Source of the DNA: JAZQNF01 sp045641505 | GTDB lineage: Bacteria > Bacillota > Clostridia > Lachnospirales > Bianqueaceae | DNA: 6,861 nucleotides | Direction of reading: 5' to 3' | Assembly: GCA_045641505.1 (NCBI GenBank) | Contig: JAZUHB010000038.1 | Coordinates: 1 to 6,861 of the forward strand | Part shown: piece after piece, positions 1 to 5,516 of the stretch | Position numbering within the stretch: the first letter of the stretch is position 1 | How the letters are laid out: the number at the start of each line of letters is the position of its first letter | Notes under the pieces: generated by a model | What the model saw: the letters and a program-made list of their open reading frames with translations, nothing else | What the model was told of the DNA's origin: nothing | Database searches by the model: none | Made by a program: the position numbers and the translations under genes

Positions 1-899
1 ATGGCTACGATCCGACTTTCCCCGGTTTCCTCATTTCCGCCCGACGCGCTCACGGCCCGTTCGCCGTGACTGAGATGGCCGGTCTCATCCAGAACCGGTC
101 TTACGCTGCTTTCGGTGACTCCGTCAGCCAACAGCAGATAATTGTGAGGCGAAACACCGTAGCTGAAGATTCCGTCGGAGAGCAGCTGATTGCCTTCAGG
201 CAGCGATTCCTCGGGGTGCGACAGTGAGAAGTTTCCGCCTGTCAGTTCATCGATCTCGCCCTGGCCGGAGTCGTCCTCCTTCTGTCCCTTCAGTTCTCTT
301 TCGGAAATCTCGAGGGTCGAAATCAGGATGCGGACCTTCGAGGAGATGTTCTCGATCTTGGTGCGGGCCTTCGCGCCGGCCACCTGGACCTTGACGTCGG
401 AGATGAGGCGGTAGCCCTCGGGGAGATTCACGGAGACGGTATATTCGCCGCCGCTCAGGTCGGACAGCGAGGCGGTTCCCGTTTCATCGCTTTCGATGTC
501 GTACACTTTTCCGTTCGGGTAGGTCACGAGAAGAGTGAAACTTTGTTCCATGTGTCCGCCGATCTCGTTCCGTACGGCCATATAGAGATTTCCTTCTGAA
601 ATGTTGTTGACGATCAGCTTGATCGGAATGCCGGGCTCGCTTTCCTCCGGCTCGGAAATTTCCTCGTCGGGTTCGGAATCCTCCGCGGGATCGGGAAGGC
701 TTACTTCCTCATTCGGGAGGGAAAGCTCCGGCTCGGAGAGCACGGATTCCTCGCGCGCGGTCTCCGGCTCGCTCTTTTCCTCGGACAAAGCTTGGAGCTT
801 CGCGAGAAGAGCGTCCGGATCCGGCCCGGACACCGCGACCAGGCAGAGCGCCCCGGCGCCGAGCGCCAGAGCGAGCAGAACCGACAGGAATTTTTTCAT
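1..899 (-). CDS. Predicted exported protein, Ser/Glu/Pro linker plus Cna_B-like domain (3' end cut off by window)
   Basis: The frame is open from an ATG at 899-897 to the window edge, giving 299 codons without a stop; the C-terminus is missing. A GGGGGAG ribosome binding site lies at 909-903, just before the start. Residues 1-24 look like a Sec signal peptide or N-terminal anchor: two lysines, then a hydrophobic run of Leu/Ala/Val. Cys19 sits in that run, but the preceding residues (GAL) do not make a good lipobox. Residues 39-89 are an acidic low-complexity linker rich in SEP triplets. Residues about 120-180 resemble a Cna_B/SpaA-type prealbumin fold, with the typical pattern GTASLSDLSGGEYTV (141-155) followed by PEGY (160-163). 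Residues 181-299 match nothing I recognise. Cna_B-like domains commonly act as stalks or spacers in Gram-positive surface proteins, so a cell-surface role is an inference. No sortase motif is visible, but the C-terminus where it would lie is not in the window. Transcription is divergent from ychF. Confidence 0.78.
   Translation of the reverse strand, partial: MKKFLSVLLALALGAGALCLVAVSGPDPDALLAKLQALSEEKSEPETAREESVLSEPELSLPNEEVSLPDPAEDSEPDEEISEPEESEPGIPIKLIVNNISEGNLYMAVRNEIGGHMEQSFTLLVTYPNGKVYDIESDETGTASLSDLSGGEYTVSVNLPEGYRLISDVKVQVAGAKARTKIENISSKVRILISTLEISERELKGQKEDDSGQGEIDELTGGNFSLSHPEESLPEGNQLLSDGIFSYGVSPHNYLLLADGVTESSVRPVLDETGHLSHGERAVSASGGNEETGESRIVA
633..785 (-). repeat. Low-complexity SEP-rich linker coding segment
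   Basis: This stretch encodes residues 39-89 of the exported protein, made almost wholly of Ser, Glu, Pro and Asp with a few Leu/Val/Ala. The triplet Ser-Glu-Pro occurs five times (residues 43, 55, 75, 82 and 87). At DNA level it shows as recurrent CTCGG/TTCGG words on the plus strand. It is a degenerate repeat rather than an exact tandem array, and probably forms an extended, negatively charged spacer between membrane and beta domain. Confidence 0.7.
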
Positions 900-917
900 G
901 AGCTCCCCCAAATTGAA

Positions 918-935
918 ACGGAGATGATACTCCGT
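918..935. repeat. Perfect 6-bp inverted repeat in the leader of the exported-protein gene
   Basis: ACGGAG (918-923) and CTCCGT (930-935) are exact reverse complements separated by the 6-base ATGATA. On the minus strand this lies between the predicted transcription start (about 951) and the ribosome binding site (909-903), so the mRNA could form a small hairpin there, or the site could bind a regulator. No T-run follows, so it is not a terminator. A stem of this size can arise by chance. Confidence 0.35.
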
Positions 936-957
936 ATTTCGACAAACAGTTTTTCCT

Positions 958-986
958 ATTTTATCTCTTTCCGGCGGATTTGTAAA
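958..986 (-). promoter_or_regulatory. Sigma-A/sigma-70-type promoter for the exported-protein gene
   Basis: Read on the minus strand, TTTACA (986-981) is followed after exactly 17 bp by TAAAAT (963-958). Each box matches the consensus at five of six positions. Transcription would start near 951, leaving a leader of about 50 nt before the ATG at 899. It points away from the ychF promoter, with 37 bp between the two -35 boxes. Confidence 0.6.
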
Positions 987-1005
987 GCGAGGGCGGAGAG
1001 GGGCG

Positions 1006-1017
1006 GCGAGTCCTCGC
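1006..1017. other. Short palindrome between the divergent promoters (possible operator)
   Basis: GCGAG TC CTCGC is a 5-bp inverted repeat with a 2-base centre. It ends 6 bp upstream of the ychF -35 box and lies between the two divergent promoters, where a shared regulator could sit. Only the symmetry and position support this; I do not recognise it as any known operator. Confidence 0.2.
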
Positions 1018-1023
1018 GAAATC

Positions 1024-1051
1024 TTGACAGAAAGCGCGAAAAGTATATAAT
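1024..1051 (+). promoter_or_regulatory. Consensus sigma-A promoter driving the ychF-prfC-glnS-ygiQ operon
   Basis: TTGACA at 1024-1029 and TATAAT at 1046-1051 both match the sigma-70/sigma-A consensus at all six positions, with a 16-bp spacer. The expected start point is near 1058, giving a leader of about 26 nt before the ychF ATG. It is the only strong plus-strand promoter seen upstream of the cluster. The short leader leaves no room for a riboswitch. Confidence 0.85.
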
Positions 1052-1083
1052 TGAGTATTATATTTTCCCCCGGAGGGACCCAT

Positions 1084-2181
1084 ATGAAACTTGGTATCGT
1101 CGGTCTGCCGAACGTCGGCAAAAGCACTCTTTTCAACTGTCTGACCAAGGCAGGCGCCGCGGAGGCGGCGAACTATCCGTTCTGCACCATTTCCCCGAAC
1201 GTGGGCATGGCGCTCGTGCCGGATCACCGTCTGGATGAACTGACCAAAATGTATTCGTCCGCGAAGACCACACCGGCCGTCGTGGAGTTCGTCGACATCG
1301 CGGGCCTGGTGCGCGGCGCCAGCAAGGGTGAGGGCCTCGGCAACCAGTTTCTGGCTCATATCCGGGAGGTGGACGCCATCGTCCACGTCGTGCGCTGCTT
1401 CGAGGACGACGATATCATCCACGTGGACGGCTCGGTCGATCCTCTGCGCGATATCGAAACCATCAATCTCGAGCTCATTTTCTCCGACATGGAGATCCTG
1501 GAGCGCCGCCGCGCCAAGGTCCTGAAGGCCGCGAAGGCTGACAAGGAAGCCGCCGCGGAGGCCGCCTTCATCGAAAAGCTGTACGCGAAGCTGGAGCAGG
1601 GCATCCGCGCCAAGAACGTGGAGGTCGATGCGGACGAGAAGGTCTGGCTCGATTCCTATGAGCTTCTGACCGCCAAGCCCGTGATTTATGCCGCTAACGT
1701 CCTCGAGGACGATCTGTCCGATGACGGCGAGTCGAACGCGAATGTCGCGAAGGTCCGCGCCTACGCCGAAAAGGAGGGCGAGGAGGTCTTCGTCGTCTGC
1801 GCCAAGATCGAGGAAGAGATCGCCACGCTCGACGATGACGAGAAAGAGATGTTCCTCGAGGAGCTGGGGCTTTCCTCCAGCGGTCTCGACCGTCTGATCG
1901 CCGCGTCCTACAAGCTTCTCGGCCTGATCAGCTATCTGACCGCCGGTCCTACCGAAAGCCGCGCCTGGACCATCACCAAGGGCACCCTCGCGCCCCAGGC
2001 GGCCGGCAAGATCCACTCCGATTTCGAGCGCGGCTTCATCCGCGCCGAGGTCATCGCCTATGACGATTTGATGGCCTGCGGCTCTGAAAAGGTCGCGAAG
2101 GAAAAGGGCCTGATGCGCTCCGAGGGCAAGGAGTACGAGGTCAAGGACGGCGACGTCGTCCTCTTCCGCTTCAACGTCTGA
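1084..2181 (+). CDS. ychF: Ribosome-binding ATPase YchF (Obg-family P-loop NTPase)
   Basis: The product is a 365-residue YchF/OLA1-family protein, the usual length for the family. It is cytosolic, associates with ribosomes and hydrolyses ATP in preference to GTP; family work links it to translation and stress responses. The P-loop GLPNVGKST is at residues 7-15. The switch II motif DIAG at 71-74 continues into the family signature GLVRGASKGEGLGN. At the G4 position the sequence is NVLED (205-209) instead of NKxD, as expected for the ATP preference. Residues about 130-200 form the charged, Ala/Lys/Glu-rich helical insert, and the C-terminal part is the TGS-like YchF domain ending in VVLFRFNV. 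The start is ATG 1084, with GGAGGG at 1072-1077. An in-frame TTG at 1051 would add 11 residues, but it overlaps the -10 box, so it cannot be on the mRNA. This is the first gene of the operon, 24 bp before prfC. Confidence 0.97.
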   Translation: MKLGIVGLPNVGKSTLFNCLTKAGAAEAANYPFCTISPNVGMALVPDHRLDELTKMYSSAKTTPAVVEFVDIAGLVRGASKGEGLGNQFLAHIREVDAIVHVVRCFEDDDIIHVDGSVDPLRDIETINLELIFSDMEILERRRAKVLKAAKADKEAAAEAAFIEKLYAKLEQGIRAKNVEVDADEKVWLDSYELLTAKPVIYAANVLEDDLSDDGESNANVAKVRAYAEKEGEEVFVVCAKIEEEIATLDDDEKEMFLEELGLSSSGLDRLIAASYKLLGLISYLTAGPTESRAWTITKGTLAPQAAGKIHSDFERGFIRAEVIAYDDLMACGSEKVAKEKGLMRSEGKEYEVKDGDVVLFRFNV

Positions 2182-2190
2182 TTTTCCCGC

Positions 2191-2208
2191 AAAGGAGATA
2201 CTGTTTTG
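2191..2208 (+). promoter_or_regulatory. Ribosome binding site fixing the UUG start of prfC
   Basis: AAAGGAGA (2191-2198) lies in the 24-bp gap after ychF, 7 nt before a TTG at 2206-2208. No ATG or GTG in frame lies between the ychF stop and the essential P-loop. The first in-frame ATG (2389, start of MEIEKQRG) would remove that motif, so TTG is the start. Confidence 0.85.
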
Positions 2209-3807
2209 AACTACGTTTCCGATAAGGACGCGGCCGAGATCCGCAACCGCCGCACCTTTGCCATCATTTCCCACCCGGATGCCGGTAAGACCACGCTGAC
2301 CGAAAAGCTCCTGCTGTACGGCGGCGCCATCAACGAGGCCGGCGCGGTCAAGGGCAAGAAGAACAGCCGCACCGCAGTCTCAGACTGGATGGAGATCGAG
2401 AAGCAGCGAGGCATTTCCGTCACGTCCTCCGTCATGCAGTTCCGCTACGACGGTTACTGCGTCAACATCCTGGATACCCCCGGCCATCAGGATTTCTCCG
2501 AGGATACCTACCGCACGCTGATGGCGGCCGATTCCGCCGTGATGGTCATCGATGCCTCGAAAGGCGTTGAGGCGCAGACCCGCAAGCTTTTCAAGGTCTG
2601 CAGCATGCGCGGCATCCCGATCTTCACCTTCGTCAACAAGCTGGACCGCGAGGCCCGCGACCCCTTCGAGCTGATGAGCGAGATCGAGTCGGAGCTCGGC
2701 ATCATGACCTGCCCCATCACCTGGCCCGTCGGAAGCGGCAAGGAGTTCAAGGGCGTCTACAACCGCACGACCCGTCAGATGGTCGCCTTCGCGGGCGAAA
2801 ACGGCAAGCACGAGGTTGCTTCCACCTTCGTTTCCGTCGATGACGACGCGGCGCTCACAGCGCTGATCGGCGCCGGCAAGCGCGAAAAGCTGCTGGAGGA
2901 CCTGGAGTTCCTGGACGGCGCCGGCGAGGAGTTCGATCTGGAGCGCGTCCGCGACGGCAAGCTTTCGCCTGTCTTCTTCGGCTCCGCGCTGAACAATTTC
3001 GGCGTCGAGATCTTCCTGAACGATTTCCTGCAGATGACCACCTCCCCGCTGCCCCGGCAGACGGAGGAGGGCACGGTCGATCCCTTCGAGGACCGCTTCT
3101 CCGGCTTCGTTTTCAAGATCCAGGCGAACATGAACAAGGCTCACCGCGACCGCGTCGCGTTCGTCCGCATCTGCTCCGGCACCTTCGAAAAGGGCATGGA
3201 GGTTCTGCACGTGCAGGAGGGCAAGACCATCCGCATCTCCCAGCCCACCTCGCTGATGGCGCAGGACCGCTCCATCGTCGACGAGGCCTGGGCAGGCGAC
3301 ATCATCAGCGTCTTCGACCCCGGCATCTTCTCCATCGGCGATACGATCTGCGACCCGAAGGCCCCGATCCGCTACCAGGGCATTCCGACCTTCGCGCCCG
3401 AGCATTTCGCACGGCTCGCCCAGGTCGATACGCTGAAGCGCAAGCAGTTCATCAAGGGCATCAGCCAGATCGCCCAGGAAGGCGCGATCCAGATCTTCCA
3501 GGACCCCGGCAAGGGCATGGAAGAGGTCATCGTCGGTGTCGTCGGCGTCCTGCAGCTGGACGTGCTGCTGTACCGTCTGAACCACGAGTACAACATCGAC
3601 GTCCGTCTCGAGAATCTGCCCTACGAGTACATCCGCTGGATCGACAACGAGGACCTCGATACCTCCTCGCTGATCATTACCTCGGATACTCGCGTGGTGG
3701 AGGATCTCAAGGGCAATAAGCTCCTGCTCTTCGCCAACGAGTGGAACATCAACTGGGCACTCGACCACAACAAGAAGCTCATCCTTTCCGATTTCAATAA
3801 AAACTAA
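2206..3807 (+). CDS. prfC: Peptide chain release factor 3 (RF3)
   Basis: The product is a 533-residue translational GTPase, close to the usual 520-530 for RF3. RF3 removes RF1/RF2 from the ribosome after peptide release and also takes part in quality control after miscoding. The GTPase motifs are all present: G1 HPDAGKTT (23-30), the RGISVTSS switch I segment, G3 DTPGHQDF (90-97), G4 NKLD (144-147) and a G5-type GSALNNFG (259-266). Domain 2 follows (about 290-390). The RF3-specific C-terminal domain includes the segment around GVVGVLQLDVLLYRL, a pattern that separates RF3 from EF-G and other relatives. Translation starts at UUG behind a strong ribosome binding site. It lies between ychF (24 bp) and glnS (13 bp), with no terminator on either side. 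Codon use is strongly C/G-ending, like its neighbours. I see no truncation or missing key residue. Confidence 0.97.
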   Translation: MNYVSDKDAAEIRNRRTFAIISHPDAGKTTLTEKLLLYGGAINEAGAVKGKKNSRTAVSDWMEIEKQRGISVTSSVMQFRYDGYCVNILDTPGHQDFSEDTYRTLMAADSAVMVIDASKGVEAQTRKLFKVCSMRGIPIFTFVNKLDREARDPFELMSEIESELGIMTCPITWPVGSGKEFKGVYNRTTRQMVAFAGENGKHEVASTFVSVDDDAALTALIGAGKREKLLEDLEFLDGAGEEFDLERVRDGKLSPVFFGSALNNFGVEIFLNDFLQMTTSPLPRQTEEGTVDPFEDRFSGFVFKIQANMNKAHRDRVAFVRICSGTFEKGMEVLHVQEGKTIRISQPTSLMAQDRSIVDEAWAGDIISVFDPGIFSIGDTICDPKAPIRYQGIPTFAPEHFARLAQVDTLKRKQFIKGISQIAQEGAIQIFQDPGKGMEEVIVGVVGVLQLDVLLYRLNHEYNIDVRLENLPYEYIRWIDNEDLDTSSLIITSDTRVVEDLKGNKLLLFANEWNINWALDHNKKLILSDFNKN

Positions 3808-3820
3808 AAGAGGTTACCCC

Positions 3821-5515
3821 ATGGATGACATCAATCTGAATCTGCCCGAGACCGACGGCTCAGAGGAGACCGTCGAGGCCGGCAACTTCATCGAGCGCGA
3901 GATCAACAAGGATCTGGCCGAGGGCGTGTACGACCACGTCCAGACCCGCTTCCCGCCCGAGCCGAACGGCTACATGCACATCGGCCATATCAAGGCCATC
4001 TGCGTCGACTTCGGTACGGCCGAGAAATACGGCGGCGTCTGCAACCTTCGCTTCGACGATACCAACCCCGCTAAGGAGGATACCGAGTACGTCGATTCCA
4101 TCATGGAAGACATCCGCTGGATGGGCTTTCAGTGGAACAAACTGTTCTACGCCTCCGAGTATTACGACAAGCTGTACGAATTCGCCCTGCTGCTGATCAA
4201 AAAGGGCGTTGCCTACGTCGATGACCTTTCTCCCGAGGAAGTGAAGGAGTACCGCGGCACCCTGACCGAGCCCGGCAAGAACAGCCCCTGGCGCGACCGC
4301 TCCGTCGAGGAAAATCTGGACCTCTTCATCCGCATGAAGAACGGCGAGTTCAAGGAGGGCGAGCACATCCTCCGCGCGAAGATCGACATGGCCTCCCCGA
4401 ACATGAATATGCGCGATCCCGCCATGTACCGTATCGCGTACATCCCGCATCACCGCACCGGCACCAAGTGGTGCATCTACCCCATGTACGATTTCGCCCA
4501 CCCGCTGTCCGACGCGCTGGAGGGCGTGACCCATTCTCTCTGCTCCTTCGAGTTCGAGGATCACCGTCCGCTCTACAACTGGTTCATCGAGCAGGTCGGC
4601 TGCTTCCCGAATCCTCCGCGGCAGATCGAGTTCTCCCGCATGGAACTCACGAACGTCGTCACCTCCAAGCGGAAGCTCCGCGCGTTGGTCGAGAAGGGCA
4701 TCGTGGCCGGTTGGGACGATCCCCGCATGCCTACGCTGGCGGGCCTCCGGAAGCGCGGCTACACGCCCGATTCCATCAAGAACTTCATCCAGACGACCGG
4801 CGTTTCCAAGAGCCGCGGCGCTACCATCGACTATCAGTATCTGGAATACTGCATCCGTGAGGACCTCAAGCTGAAGAGCAAGCGCCTCATGGCCGTTCTG
4901 GACCCCGTGAAGCTGGTGCTGACCAACTATCCCGAGGGCCGGATCGAGTATTTCGACATCGAGAACAATACCGAGGTGCCCGAAATGGGCAGCCGCAGCG
5001 TTCCCTTCGAGCGCGAGCTCTACATCGAGCGCGATGACTTCATGGAGGAGCCCGACAAAAAGTTCTTCCGCTTGGCCCCCGGCCGTGAGGTCCGTCTGAT
5101 GGGCGCGTATTTCGTCACCTGCACTGCCGTCGTGAAGAACGAGGCCGGCGAGATCCTCGAGATCCACGCGACCTACGACCCCGAGACCAAGGGCGGCAAC
5201 GCGCCCGACGGGCGCAAGGTGAAGGGCACCATCCACTGGGTCGCGGCGAACGCCGGCGTCCCCGCGAAGGTGCGTCTCTACGAGCATCTGTTCGTCTACA
5301 ACGAGGAGCTCGGCGACTACGAGCCGAACCCCGATTCCGTCACCGTGATGGACAAGGCCGTGATCGAGCCCGCTGTCAGGGACGAGCCTCTCGGCAGCCA
5401 CTTCCAGTTCGTCCGGAACGGCTACTTCATCACCGACTCGAAGGATTCCTCCGCGAAGGAACTGGTCGTGAACCGCACCGTCTCGCTGAAGAGCTCCTAC
5501 AAGCCCACTGTGTGA
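3821..5515 (+). CDS. glnS: Glutaminyl-tRNA synthetase
   Basis: The product is a 564-residue class Ic aminoacyl-tRNA synthetase that joins glutamine to tRNA-Gln using ATP in the cytosol. The class I HIGH motif is at 53-56, inside FPPEPNGYMHIGH. RFDDTNP at 77-83 is typical of the Glu/Gln subfamily. The KMSKS-type loop reads VTSKRK (280-285), where E. coli GlnRS has VMSKRK. The C-terminal half (about 340-564) is the two-barrel anticodon-binding region of GlnRS. That region and the eukaryote-like HIGH context make GlnRS a better call than a bacterial GluRS. The N-terminus carries about 20 acidic residues, slightly longer than in E. coli. The start is ATG 3821, with AAGAGG at 3808-3813. Many Gram-positive bacteria lack this enzyme and use GatCAB, so its presence says the lineage has the direct route. 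It is 13 bp after prfC and 1 bp before the ygiQ-type gene. Confidence 0.97.
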   Translation: MDDINLNLPETDGSEETVEAGNFIEREINKDLAEGVYDHVQTRFPPEPNGYMHIGHIKAICVDFGTAEKYGGVCNLRFDDTNPAKEDTEYVDSIMEDIRWMGFQWNKLFYASEYYDKLYEFALLLIKKGVAYVDDLSPEEVKEYRGTLTEPGKNSPWRDRSVEENLDLFIRMKNGEFKEGEHILRAKIDMASPNMNMRDPAMYRIAYIPHHRTGTKWCIYPMYDFAHPLSDALEGVTHSLCSFEFEDHRPLYNWFIEQVGCFPNPPRQIEFSRMELTNVVTSKRKLRALVEKGIVAGWDDPRMPTLAGLRKRGYTPDSIKNFIQTTGVSKSRGATIDYQYLEYCIREDLKLKSKRLMAVLDPVKLVLTNYPEGRIEYFDIENNTEVPEMGSRSVPFERELYIERDDFMEEPDKKFFRLAPGREVRLMGAYFVTCTAVVKNEAGEILEIHATYDPETKGGNAPDGRKVKGTIHWVAANAGVPAKVRLYEHLFVYNEELGDYEPNPDSVTVMDKAVIEPAVRDEPLGSHFQFVRNGYFITDSKDSSAKELVVNRTVSLKSSYKPTV

Positions 5516-5516
5516 A

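Noticed and set aside
601..927. Plus-strand Ser-rich open frame
   Set aside because: It mirrors the Glu/Ser/Pro linker of the minus-strand exported protein. The minus strand has a signal peptide, ribosome binding site and promoter, and the plus frame has none.
1051..1083. Extended ychF start at TTG 1051
   Set aside because: The TTG overlaps the TATAAT box, upstream of the predicted transcription start. ATG 1084 has the ribosome binding site and gives the normal YchF N-terminus.
2182..2205. Terminator or extra promoter in the ychF-prfC gap
   Set aside because: The gap is only 24 bp and holds the ribosome binding site; there is no stem-loop with a T-run.
961..2274. Long minus-strand open frame (437 codons) opposite ychF
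   Set aside because: It lies antisense to a complete, motif-confirmed ychF and runs through the divergent promoter region. Its composition (many Asp/Val/Leu/Gly) is what arises from reading C/G-ending codons backwards.
2380..3768. Long minus-strand open frame (462 codons) opposite prfC
   Set aside because: Antisense shadow of the codon bias of prfC. It has no recognisable domain and a low-diversity Leu/Asp/Val/Ala composition.
3860..5401. Long minus-strand open frame (513 codons) opposite glnS
   Set aside because: Same kind of shadow, fully inside glnS, with no domain signature and no plausible promoter context.
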